DNA from: JAFGSG01 sp964626055
Lineage (GTDB): Bacteria; Spirochaetota; UBA4802; JAFGDQ01
DNA length: 64,000 nucleotides
Assembly (NCBI GenBank): GCA_964626055.1
Contig: CAZVDF010000001.1
Span: 62,001 to 126,000 of the forward strand
Reading direction: 5' to 3'
In this document: piece by piece, positions 1 to 8,717 of the stretch
Numbering within the stretch: position 1 is the stretch's first letter
Layout of the letters: every line of letters starts with the position of its first letter
Made by a program: the position numbers and the translations under genes
Notes under the pieces: model-generated
What the model saw: only the letters and a program-made list of their open reading frames with translations
Told to the model about the DNA's origin: nothing
Database searches by the model: none

Positions 1-3000
1 GTCGATCTTTCACAGCTTCAGTATATTGAGATATGGTACAGAGCAGACGGCACATCCGCGGGTCAGGTGGATCTTAACTTCGATCTGGGTTCGATCAGCG
101 AGGACGCGGACAGCGACGGCCTTCTTGACACCGAAGATCTCAACAACAACAATATACTTGATTTCGATCCTTCGAAAAATACGACTGAAGACACGGGCTG
201 GAAATTCAACCCTGCTGTGCTTCCATCAGGCGAACACACGCGCGTTGGATCAGGCCCAGGCCTTAACAGCTACACAACCGGCGACGGCATCCTTAACACG
301 GAAGACCTGAACCGCAACGGAATACTGGACACAAAAGAAGCAATAATCAAAATGCCGGGCGCCTCAACTGCTCCGTTTAACGATGTCACCCCTCTATCGG
401 TCAGCATGAATAATTCGACCTGGCAATGCGCAAAAATATATCTCAACAAAGATTCTGCTGATTATACTTCAAATTCAGCTTACTATGAGGAACTGTTAAA
501 GAAAGTTCAGTCGATCAGATTCTATTTAAGAAACAGCACATCAAGTCCGGCCACAACCGGAACCATTTATATAGACAGCATAAGATTTGTTTCAACGATC
601 TGGGGAAATCTAAAGATTAATGATGTTCCTAAAAATGCCCCGGATCAATTCAAATTAACTAAAGTTGATTCAATAAACGATGCTGCATACAGGGCTAATT
701 CATTTATGCTCGCCCAGAAAAGCGTTTACAATTCTCTGTACGGCCATAAAAGCGATGAGGAGCTTGCCGTGCAAAAAGAAAGCGCGATCCAGATCGATTA
801 TGATTTTTCTTTGCTTCCACCGGCGGGAAGGAAAGGATCGGCTGAAAAAAAATTATCAAAAGCTATGGATATAAGGTCATATAAAACAATGAATATCTGG
901 TTTAATTTCAAAAATTTTACACCCGGCGATGCAGTGACGATTCAGATTGGCTCATCCGATACGGATTATCTCGAATACAGTATTCCGATGAGCAGCGCGG
1001 GCGCATGGCAGGAAATAAAATTAAAACTAAAGGACAATTCAAGCGGTAGTTTTAATAAAACGGTTCAAGGCAGCCCTGACCTTAAAAGAATAACTTTAAT
1101 CAAAATAAACGTTACGGGCGAAACCGGAAACTTATGGCTGGACGATATGTATTTAAGCGAAGCTGAAACGCAGAAAGACAGCGCATACTGGTATGAGAGC
1201 GAAATAAAAATAAAAAGACCGCTCTTTTTAACGGAAGCTGGAACGCCCGTGTTCTCCGATATCAATTTGAAATACATAGGTAAAGGCCATGGATCACAGT
1301 TCAGCACTGTCGGAAAGCCGGTAAGCGATATTATGGAAAACTATAATGAAATCTTTTCCTCAATGAATATTCTGCCCAACTGGACGACAAAGCTGGATTT
1401 TATCGTCGAGAAATCCGAAACGGACAGTTATAACGAACTTATGCCGGAAGACAAAAGAGGCAAAACCCTGAAAAAAAGCCTGCTGTTTGAATCAAATTAC
1501 GTATCAAATATATACGCCGTTCCGAGCATCAAAGTCCTGTATAAACAGGATATGTTCGGCAACAGGAAGGAAGAAGACTCCGCCAACAAAATTATTAAAA
1601 GGACAAATGACGAACTCTATACGCCGTCGATCATACTGGATGAAAAGCTGACCAATTTTTTATACGGCAATCTTTCGGGTACAGTTAAAATCGACCTTTT
1701 CTTTAAAAACCAGAAAATAGGCAGGGACAGTACCGGCGCTTTCATCTTTCAGGATGAGATAGAAAAACGCCAGAAAGAAAGCGCTAACATCGCTCTTGAA
1801 TACAGAAATAAATATTTTTACATTCAGCCGGGTCTCCTCGCATCCTCTCAGGAGATAGTAAAACTTAACGGGAAGAGCTATCTCAACGACACCCAGATTT
1901 TAAATGATGTAAATTCCGGCTACCATTTTCCTTTTATTAACGACGGCGAAAATAAACTGGTCGACAGGGAAAAGAAAACGAATTTAAAACTCGGAAGCGA
2001 TAATTCGGTATTCTCTCCCAGTGTATCTCTTGAATTATTTTATTCGGAAAACAACTTCAGGGATTACAGCGGCAGTGAAAGACTATTGTCGGCGGAATTT
2101 TGCAGATCCAAAAATGCGAGGAGTTCTCTGTCCAACAGCATAAACTTCCCTTTTAACTTCGGCAATTACAAAAGCATCAAATTTTTAAAAACCGTTAACT
2201 TCTTTTACACGCGCTCGGTCTACCTCCAGGAAACCGATGTCCCTTTTGAAGGAGAAGGCGAAGGGACATTTGACGAAGAATACGGCATAAAAAGAGTATA
2301 CGCCAGCTTCGCGAGCCCGGTATTCAATCTGTGGGAATATCCTCCATGGTATTTTTTCACGGGAAGAGGAAATTTCGCCCGCGGCAGGGATTTCGCGCAC
2401 GATACATTGAACTCGAAGCTCAGAAGCGAAAGCAATTCCCCGATACAGAATTACAGCAACCAGCTCAGATTGATCGACAACGCGGGCTTCAATTCAATAC
2501 TCGACTTTGAAATATGCATCATTAACCTTTCGTCCAGCATCAATGAAGTGAGCGAACGCCAGTCGTTATGCGGCATCCCGCAGGAAGTCGTTACCGTCAA
2601 CGCGGGGACAAATATAAATTTCGATCTTATGAGGATATTCAGCTTCGGCTTTTTCAGGCCGAACAGGGCGGGGCTCCCTCATCATTCGGCAAACTTCTAT
2701 ACCGGCTATTCCTTTGCAAGAAATATGCTTATCACTTCGAACATCGAGGAGAACACTCACGGACCGAACGCCGCGCTTACGTTTAAGAGAGACCGGTCAA
2801 GTCTCGGGTTAAAATGGGAATTTAATTACAGACAAAGAAATAAAAAAGAATACATCTCCCTGGACGAATACGCCAGAAGCAGAAGAGACGACATATACGC
2901 AGCAAATATGCAGACAAATGAATCCTTTAAAGAAACCGACAGGGGGTACAAATACTCGATCTTTTACGAAACCGATGTTCTATGGCTTCACAGGCTGTTC

Positions 3001-3270
3001 AGCTTTTTTTATGAACTGACGGCTTCGCCGATATTCAATATCGAATACTCCCTGATCCTCAACCGTTACGACTATTCGAAAACAACATCGCCGGAACCCT
3101 ATGACCAGCATCTTATTACCGGGAAGCTGATCCTGGATCTTCATAAAAACGTCCAGGGAGGAATAACGGGCCGCGCCGCGCTGGAGAGATTCAGGAGCAG
3201 GGAATCGAACCATGTGATAAGGGAGATCCAGTCCTATGAAGTCGCCTTTAATTTCTCGCTGCTGTTTTAA
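1..3270 (+). CDS. C-terminal part of a large SprA-like surface / outer-membrane protein (5' truncated by window edge)
   Basis: The frame is open from base 1, so the gene starts outside the window; about 1089 codons are visible. The first part has Asp/Asn-rich calcium-binding-like repeats (DADSDGLLDTEDLNNNNILD, then GDGILNTEDLNRNGILDTKE) of thrombospondin type-3 or dockerin style, next to a segment ending DSIRF. The rest is rich in alternating aromatic and polar residues, as in long outer-membrane beta-strands, and the protein ends in SLLF with a terminal Phe, the usual C-terminal signature of barrel proteins. The combination of an EIWYRADGT-like start, an LDLG-like segment and acidic repeats resembles the SprA family known from Bacteroidota gliding and type IX secretion, but I cannot align it here. 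It could instead be an unrelated barrel with calcium-binding repeats. Confidence 0.6.
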   Translation, partial: VDLSQLQYIEIWYRADGTSAGQVDLNFDLGSISEDADSDGLLDTEDLNNNNILDFDPSKNTTEDTGWKFNPAVLPSGEHTRVGSGPGLNSYTTGDGILNTEDLNRNGILDTKEAIIKMPGASTAPFNDVTPLSVSMNNSTWQCAKIYLNKDSADYTSNSAYYEELLKKVQSIRFYLRNSTSSPATTGTIYIDSIRFVSTIWGNLKINDVPKNAPDQFKLTKVDSINDAAYRANSFMLAQKSVYNSLYGHKSDEELAVQKESAIQIDYDFSLLPPAGRKGSAEKKLSKAMDIRSYKTMNIWFNFKNFTPGDAVTIQIGSSDTDYLEYSIPMSSAGAWQEIKLKLKDNSSGSFNKTVQGSPDLKRITLIKINVTGETGNLWLDDMYLSEAETQKDSAYWYESEIKIKRPLFLTEAGTPVFSDINLKYIGKGHGSQFSTVGKPVSDIMENYNEIFSSMNILPNWTTKLDFIVEKSETDSYNELMPEDKRGKTLKKSLLFESNYVSNIYAVPSIKVLYKQDMFGNRKEEDSANKIIKRTNDELYTPSIILDEKLTNFLYGNLSGTVKIDLFFKNQKIGRDSTGAFIFQDEIEKRQKESANIALEYRNKYFYIQPGLLASSQEIVKLNGKSYLNDTQILNDVNSGYHFPFINDGENKLVDREKKTNLKLGSDNSVFSPSVSLELFYSENNFRDYSGSERLLSAEFCRSKNARSSLSNSINFPFNFGNYKSIKFLKTVNFFYTRSVYLQETDVPFEGEGEGTFDEEYGIKRVYASFASPVFNLWEYPPWYFFTGRGNFARGRDFAHDTLNSKLRSESNSPIQNYSNQLRLIDNAGFNSILDFEICIINLSSSINEVSERQSLCGIPQEVVTVNAGTNINFDLMRIFSFGFFRPNRAGLPHHSANFYTGYSFARNMLITSNIEENTHGPNAALTFKRDRSSLGLKWEFNYRQRNKKEYISLDEYARSRRDDIYAANMQTNESFKETDRGYKYSIFYETDVLWLHRLFSFFYELTASPIFNIEYSLILNRYDYSKTTSPEPYDQHLITGKLILDLHKNVQGGITGRAALERFRSRESNHVIREIQSYEVAFNFSLLF

Positions 3271-3290
3271 CGCAATAAATATTAGTAATT

Positions 3291-3486
3291 TACTCATCTT
3301 GACTGACTTTTTTATAAACATTTGCGATAGAATGATCAGATTATGATCAATTTTAAGGCAACATGGATGTTGCCGACCGCCGAAGAGTCCACGGATGGGG
3401 TATTTGAGGCGGAAAATTGATCATAATCTGATCATTCTATCGATAGTATTAAGAAATAGTGTAATAAAAGTCAGTCAACTTGAGTT
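3291..3486. repeat. Nested long inverted repeat between convergent genes
   Basis: Two inverted repeats are nested. The inner arms 3326-3354 and 3413-3441 are 29 bp and perfectly complementary. The outer arms (about 3291-3310 and 3466-3485, core TTGACTGACTTTT) match at about 18 of 20 positions. The loop carries its own hairpin (GCAACATGGATGTTGC). It fills the gap between two converging genes, so it could act as a bidirectional transcription stop or be a small non-autonomous mobile element; no transposase is present. Confidence 0.75.
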
Positions 3487-3491
3487 ATTTA

Positions 3492-4592
3492 TTATTGTTT
3501 TGTTTTAAAAAAGCTCTCCGCTTTTCTCTTTATTCTTTTATACAATCCCTTGATCTCAACAAGCTGTGATTTGTCCCGAAGATGCTTAATGCGGGATACG
3601 GTCTCGGATTTAATAACTTTCCAGAGCATATCCTCATCCTGGAAATCCGCAAAATAATTCAAATCCACCTGGTATGCGCCCTTGTATTTTCTGCCGCCCC
3701 CTGTCTGGGTTATTTCCTTGATTAGACCGTCCAGATCGATGTTCTTATCGTCGGTCCTGAAAGAAGCATCAAGCCTCAATCCCTGCGGCTTCTTCCTTAT
3801 CACGGCCGCGAAAACTATCATCACGGAACATTTAAATCTCTGTATCATAAAATCGGCAATTATCGGGATACTGTCCCTGTCCGACTCGTCGATGAAACCG
3901 AGTCCAGTGAATATCCAGCTTTTGTATTCCTCCTTGTTGCGGATTGCCATACTCATTAAATTTATTATGTGGTCCGGCAGCGGTATCTCTACCAGATGAT
4001 CCATCATTTTCCTGTCCGAAAAAGACGAAACATAATTAAGAGCTTCAAAATCAATCAAATCGGCATGCCTGAAAGCATCCGTGTCGATATAAATCCCGAA
4101 CTGCAATGCCGTCGAAATTTTTTTCAGTTCCGTTTCGCTGAATGACTTATGGAGCTCTTTAACGACAAGCGCGAAAAAGCTGCTGGTGGAGCCGGCTTCT
4201 TCCATAATAAGTCTAAAATCGATTTCGATATTTTCTTCAACGGGTTCATGGTGATCGACATGCACCGCGCACGGTATTTTTCCCGTGACACCGTCGACTT
4301 TAACGGACTGGAAATCGAGCACGGCATAAGCGTCGAAGTCCGATATATCGTCATTTGAATTTTTAAAAATTATCGGGGAGCCCAGATATTCGATTATTGC
4401 CGAATTCTGGGGAAGCGACGGTCTTATAAGACATTTTATTTCCGCTTTTATGCCTATGCCGGCGCATACCATCTTCAGCGCATACGATGAAGCTATGACA
4501 TCAGGGTCGGGCGAACCTTTAATAAAAATCAAAATTGACTTGTATTTTAAAAGAGCGGAAATTAATTTCTGGGACAACTCGCCGAAATTCAT
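3492..4592 (-). CDS. DHH-family phosphoesterase (NrnA / RecJ-like)
   Basis: A 366-residue protein with the order of motifs of DHH phosphoesterases: an SPDPDVIASS segment near residue 27, an Asp in AVLDFQS, the signature VDHHEP near residue 113, an Asp in GIYIDTDAF, and a C-terminal DHHA1-like TGGGRKYKGA segment. The family cleaves phosphodiester bonds in nanoRNA, pAp or cyclic dinucleotides with two metal ions; the substrate here cannot be told. The usual His before the first Asp motif (HxxPDGD) is replaced, giving IKGSPDPD. It ends close to the inverted repeat at 3291-3486 and follows the 7TM-GAF-PP2C gene by 8 bp, so the two are probably cotranscribed leftward. Confidence 0.85.
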   Translation of the reverse strand: MNFGELSQKLISALLKYKSILIFIKGSPDPDVIASSYALKMVCAGIGIKAEIKCLIRPSLPQNSAIIEYLGSPIIFKNSNDDISDFDAYAVLDFQSVKVDGVTGKIPCAVHVDHHEPVEENIEIDFRLIMEEAGSTSSFFALVVKELHKSFSETELKKISTALQFGIYIDTDAFRHADLIDFEALNYVSSFSDRKMMDHLVEIPLPDHIINLMSMAIRNKEEYKSWIFTGLGFIDESDRDSIPIIADFMIQRFKCSVMIVFAAVIRKKPQGLRLDASFRTDDKNIDLDGLIKEITQTGGGRKYKGAYQVDLNYFADFQDEDMLWKVIKSETVSRIKHLRDKSQLVEIKGLYKRIKRKAESFFKTKQ

Positions 4593-4599
4593 TGATTTC

Positions 4600-6753
4600 T
4601 CACGCAGCCTTGAAAATTATTATAGTAATATCGTTCAATAATTTAACTCCTTCGGTAAAACCTTTGATATCGTCGTAGATCTTTCCGGCAAGAGTCGTCG
4701 GAGTATCGCTCTTGTTGATCCTCACGATATCTTTAATTCTGCTTACCGAATAATTATTGCCGTTCCTGTCAATTGCCGCGGACACTCCGTTGGAATAAAA
4801 AAGGCCGATGCTGTCGGGATATGCGGATACCGTTCTGTGCTTATAGCCGAATCCCAGATCAATGCCAACCGGGATGCCCTCCGCGTCGAACTCGGAAAAA
4901 TTCTCCTCCGAGGGATCGAAAATTATCAGAGAATTGAATGCGGCATTCGAAAACTCGATCTCTCTTGTGCTGCTGTCATATATCATGTAAAGAGCTGTTG
5001 CGTATTTCTCCGTGAATCTGGAAGTGCATATAGCTTTGTTCATTACATCCAGCAGGCCTTCGGATGATTCATGCATGTCCCCCTGTGCGTGAAAAATACT
5101 GCTGATCTGCAGAGCCAGCATTGAAGATTCCACTCCTGCATCCAGCGTGTTGGCGATAAATATTCCCATCCTGTCCAGGCCTATTTTAACTGAATCAAAA
5201 ATATCGCCTCCGAAATCGGAATTATTGATAAATAAAGAACTGACTGCCAATCCTTTCAGATCGCAAAAACCTGCTGGAATAATCCTGCTTTTAATATTTT
5301 TAACAAACATTTTATCGCGCCTTACAACCTGGGTTTTTCTTATCTGTTCCGAAAAGATCGAATTCTCGAGCAATATGCCGAACTGGATCCTGTAATTGTC
5401 CAGGAATGAAACGAATTTTGAAGAATAAATGCTTTTATGGGTAAGGCTGCCGAGAAAAAGAATTCCGAGAAGTTCTTTCTTATAAGAAAGCACCGAAAGC
5501 CCGGCTTCGATCCTGTTATCAATAAAAAATTTCAGCAATTCATCCTTATTCTTTTGAAATTTGTCATCGGTATAAAGCTGCGATTTATCAATTATATTGT
5601 TTTCCTTAAATGCGTTAACGATTTCGCTGCCCGGATGTATCCCGCCGGGTTCCGGATTTGTTTTATAGGCATGCGAAAGCCCGAACATTTTTAATTCATC
5701 ATTATACAGAAAGAACAGAGCCGACTCAATCCCCATTATTTCGCACGCGGAATCGATGCCAGTCCGATAGAAATTGTCCCAATCCATCTTCTGTTTTCTC
5801 AAGTCCGAAAGCCCGGTGATGTCTCTGGAGACAGCGTCGAAAATATTCCTGAGCGCCTTCATCCTGATATTTAAAATTTTTACGGATGCAGGCCTTAAAA
5901 TCCTGTAAATTATGAAAAACAGGACAGGCAGTCCTATTGATGCCGCATATAAAAGAACATTGCCGGTTAGGATATCAGAAATTATTATTTCTTTTAAATA
6001 AAAGTACGCTGCCGCGAACAGGATGATAATGAATACCGACCAGAGAGAAATCTTTAAATAAAAAATTTTAAAATCGATTATTCTTTTCCCGGATATGGAA
6101 TAATTAATAAGTAACTGCAGGAATAAAACACCGATGAATCCAAAGCTCTGAAAGTCTTTAATGTCGGTGTAAAACGGCAGGATAATAAAAAAAACGACCG
6201 GAATGACAGTCCCGGCGATAATCCCGGCAAGTAAAGCATAAAATTGGCTTTTAAATATATCATTCTTTGAATATTCTATTTTATAGCGAATTACGGTGAA
6301 CATCCCCACAATATACAATCCAGCGACGACAGAGAACAGGATCGCAAGCGGGCCGTATGTCCGGATAAGGCCGTCCCCGAATGTTGTATCCATTATTATA
6401 TTGTCCGTGATGAGAGTAAGCCCTATAAGCAGAATTCCCGGAATCTGGGAGAGAAGAATAACAACGATCCCGGGCCTGCTTTCCCATCTCGGAAATAACA
6501 GGGCAATGACAAAAAGGCACATGCATACAAAAACCAGAAGGCAGAAGAAATATTTAGTGAAATCCGTGAGGTCAATGGCGGAATAATAAATTGTCTGATA
6601 TAAATAAATAAACAGCATCGCGGCAAAGGAAAGGTTAGCGAGCGCGAATACCAGGTTTTCCGGATAACGGGATCTTTTAATAATATTATTTACAGCAAAA
6701 TATATGCCAAGCGCTATTTCCAGGCTTATTAATGTAAAATCAAGGCTGATCAA
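4600..6753 (-). CDS. Membrane protein with GAF-like and SpoIIE/PP2C-like domains, active site degenerate
   Basis: A 717-residue protein. Residues 1 to about 290 contain seven or eight hydrophobic segments, resembling 7TM sensory modules. A GAF-like region follows (about 310-460) with a short linker containing RRDKMFVKNIKSRIIP, then a PP2C/SpoIIE-like domain to the end. Such proteins dephosphorylate anti-sigma-factor antagonists. The first metal motif GGDIFD is present, but the usual DVSGHG is replaced by NTLDAG and the usual YTDGV by YSNGV, so two metal-binding Asp residues are lost. It is probably catalytically weak or inactive, acting by binding. It overlaps nothing and shares direction with the DHH gene downstream. 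Confidence 0.75.
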   Translation of the reverse strand: MISLDFTLISLEIALGIYFAVNNIIKRSRYPENLVFALANLSFAAMLFIYLYQTIYYSAIDLTDFTKYFFCLLVFVCMCLFVIALLFPRWESRPGIVVILLSQIPGILLIGLTLITDNIIMDTTFGDGLIRTYGPLAILFSVVAGLYIVGMFTVIRYKIEYSKNDIFKSQFYALLAGIIAGTVIPVVFFIILPFYTDIKDFQSFGFIGVLFLQLLINYSISGKRIIDFKIFYLKISLWSVFIIILFAAAYFYLKEIIISDILTGNVLLYAASIGLPVLFFIIYRILRPASVKILNIRMKALRNIFDAVSRDITGLSDLRKQKMDWDNFYRTGIDSACEIMGIESALFFLYNDELKMFGLSHAYKTNPEPGGIHPGSEIVNAFKENNIIDKSQLYTDDKFQKNKDELLKFFIDNRIEAGLSVLSYKKELLGILFLGSLTHKSIYSSKFVSFLDNYRIQFGILLENSIFSEQIRKTQVVRRDKMFVKNIKSRIIPAGFCDLKGLAVSSLFINNSDFGGDIFDSVKIGLDRMGIFIANTLDAGVESSMLALQISSIFHAQGDMHESSEGLLDVMNKAICTSRFTEKYATALYMIYDSSTREIEFSNAAFNSLIIFDPSEENFSEFDAEGIPVGIDLGFGYKHRTVSAYPDSIGLFYSNGVSAAIDRNGNNYSVSRIKDIVRINKSDTPTTLAGKIYDDIKGFTEGVKLLNDITIIIFKAA

Positions 6754-6974
6754 TTTTTCACCTGATATTCGAATTATCTATTAATCTATTAATTGAGCTG
6801 TTGCATTGCTCAACCGAATTAAAGAGAAGCTTGAGGGAATCCCCATGATTTCCCAGTTTCGCAACATTTCTGATATTTAAAGTAAAAGCATAGAGTAATT
6901 ATATCCTTTTTCAAGCCAATTTAGATAAATATCTTAAAAAAACATAAATTATTCGAATTAATTAAAAATATTTC

Positions 6975-7037
6975 TTGACAATAAAAACCCATCAAAATAC
7001 AATCCAACCAGTCGGTTTAAACCGACTGGTTGGATTG
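6975..7037 (+). promoter_or_regulatory. Near-consensus promoter with a perfect 38-bp operator
   Basis: TTGACA at 6975-6980 and TACAAT at 6998-7003 are separated by 17 bp. The -10 box and start site are covered by a perfect palindrome at 7000-7037 with 19-bp arms (CAATCCAACCAGTCGGTTT and its complement). Its core, ACCAGTCGGT/ACCGACTGGT, is of the type bound by TetR-family regulators. It heads the catabolic cluster starting at 7146. The rest of the 393-bp gap holds a GC-rich hairpin at about 7085-7112 (GCGGAGGCGAAGTGCATCCGC) and the GGTGGTGAG ribosome-binding site before 7146. Confidence 0.85.
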
Positions 7038-7145
7038 TTCCCGGTTTAAAATTACACCGGTTTCCGTATAATTTTTTCAATGTGCTTTCGGCGGAGGCGA
7101 AGTGCATCCGCCGCCGCAATAATTAAATATTTATGGTGGTGAGCT

Positions 7146-8702
7146 ATGAATATTACCGACATAATTACAAAACACGCGCGTATTCGCCCCGATGAACCGG
7201 CAATTGCTGAAATAAGCCCCGTGGCATCCGGCAAACGATACGAAATCAGCTGGGCACAGCTTGAAGAAAGAACCAACAGGCTGGCGAACAGCCTTCTGGA
7301 CGCAGGCATAAAAAAAGGGCAGAAGGTATTCCATCTCGGAAGAAATTCGTTAAAGTGGCTGGAAATATATTTTGCCATACTTAAAACAGGCGCATGGACC
7401 GTTCCGTTGAACTTCCGGTTCACTGACGACGATATCCGCTTTTGCGCGAATACTGCGGAGCCTGTCGCCTTCCTTTTCGATGAAGAATATACAGAAAGGA
7501 TCACCGGGCTTCGCAGGGAATTGACTTCGGTAAAACTTTTTGCCGTAGCAGGTAAAAAGACGCCGGAAATCGCCATTACTCTCGAAGATCTGATAAGCAA
7601 AGGATCGCCTCAGCCGGTCAACGTAAGGCTTGAGGACGAGGACGAATGCGCGCTCTATTTTACTTCCGGCACTACGGGCGCGCCTAAACCCGTACTGATA
7701 CGGCAAAAGAGCATTATGTGCACGGCAATTCACGAATTTGTGAATCATAAACACGAACCGGCCGACCGCTTCCTTATGATGCCTCCGCTGTATCATGTTG
7801 CCATAGGACACATGCTGGGCGCCGTGCTGGCAGGCGGGTGCACCGTGCTTCTGGTAGACCAGATTAGCCCCAAGATCATAGTTGAAACGATAGCTAAAGA
7901 ACATATCTCGATTGTATTCCTTCTTGTGCCCTGGGCCATGGATATTCTTGAAGCATTCGACAAGAGAGAACTAAAAATAGAAGACTATAATTTAAAAAGC
8001 TGGCGCCTCACTCATATGGGAGCGCAGCCCATACCGCCCAGCCTTGTGAAGCGTTTAAAAGAATATTTCCCTAAAATGCAATACGACACCAACTATGGCT
8101 TAAGCGAAAGCATGGGGCCCGGGGTCGTCCATCTGGGCATAGAGAACGAGCACAAGGTCGGCGCTATCGGGATACCCGGAATTCTCTGGGATGTAAGAAT
8201 TGTGGACGAAAACAGCAAGGATGTAAAACGGGGCGAGGTCGGCGAGCTCATAGCAAAAGGTCCGGGCGTAATGAAGGAATATTACAAGAACCCCGAGCTG
8301 ACAAAAACAATAATACAGGACGGCTGGCTGCATACCGGAGACCTCGGGAAGGTTGACGAAGACGGCTTTATTTACCTTGTGGACAGGAAAAAAGACCTGA
8401 TCATTTCCGGCGGCGAGAACATATACCCCGTTGAAGTGGAAGAAATGATTTTAAAACATCCGGGGGTGCACGATGTGGCACTGATAGGCGCGCCGCACGA
8501 CAGGCTCGGCGAAGTGGCTGTTGCCGTAATTCAGCCGCAGGAAGGCGCGACACTTACCGAGAAGGATATTGCCGGATATTGCGAAAAGAACCTGCCCCGC
8601 TACAAGCGGCCGAACCGCATCATTTTCGACCAGATACCCAGAAGCCCGACCGGCAAAATACTGAAGCCAAAGCTTCGCGAAAAATACAGCAAGAAAGGCT
8701 AA
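7146..8702 (+). CDS. AMP-forming acyl-CoA synthetase (first of two)
   Basis: A 518-residue member of the ANL superfamily, which activates carboxylic acids to acyl-adenylates and then to CoA thioesters. The ATP-binding A3 motif YFTSGTTGAPKP is near residue 172, followed by YGLSES, the TGDLG motif, the hinge DRKKDLIISGGENIYP, and the C-terminal catalytic lysine in PTGKILKP. The start is set by GGTGGTGAG just upstream of the ATG. It is the first gene after the operator-controlled promoter and is followed by a 2-hydroxyacid oxidase after 15 bp. The acid it activates is unknown; the neighbours suggest an aryl or branched-chain acid. Confidence 0.9.
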   Translation: MNITDIITKHARIRPDEPAIAEISPVASGKRYEISWAQLEERTNRLANSLLDAGIKKGQKVFHLGRNSLKWLEIYFAILKTGAWTVPLNFRFTDDDIRFCANTAEPVAFLFDEEYTERITGLRRELTSVKLFAVAGKKTPEIAITLEDLISKGSPQPVNVRLEDEDECALYFTSGTTGAPKPVLIRQKSIMCTAIHEFVNHKHEPADRFLMMPPLYHVAIGHMLGAVLAGGCTVLLVDQISPKIIVETIAKEHISIVFLLVPWAMDILEAFDKRELKIEDYNLKSWRLTHMGAQPIPPSLVKRLKEYFPKMQYDTNYGLSESMGPGVVHLGIENEHKVGAIGIPGILWDVRIVDENSKDVKRGEVGELIAKGPGVMKEYYKNPELTKTIIQDGWLHTGDLGKVDEDGFIYLVDRKKDLIISGGENIYPVEVEEMILKHPGVHDVALIGAPHDRLGEVAVAVIQPQEGATLTEKDIAGYCEKNLPRYKRPNRIIFDQIPRSPTGKILKPKLREKYSKKG

Positions 8703-8717
8703 ACAGGAGGTTTACGA

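Noticed and set aside
2980..3321. Minus-strand frame at the end of the SprA-like gene
   Set aside because: It lies inside the barrel-coding region without RBS or recognisable domain.
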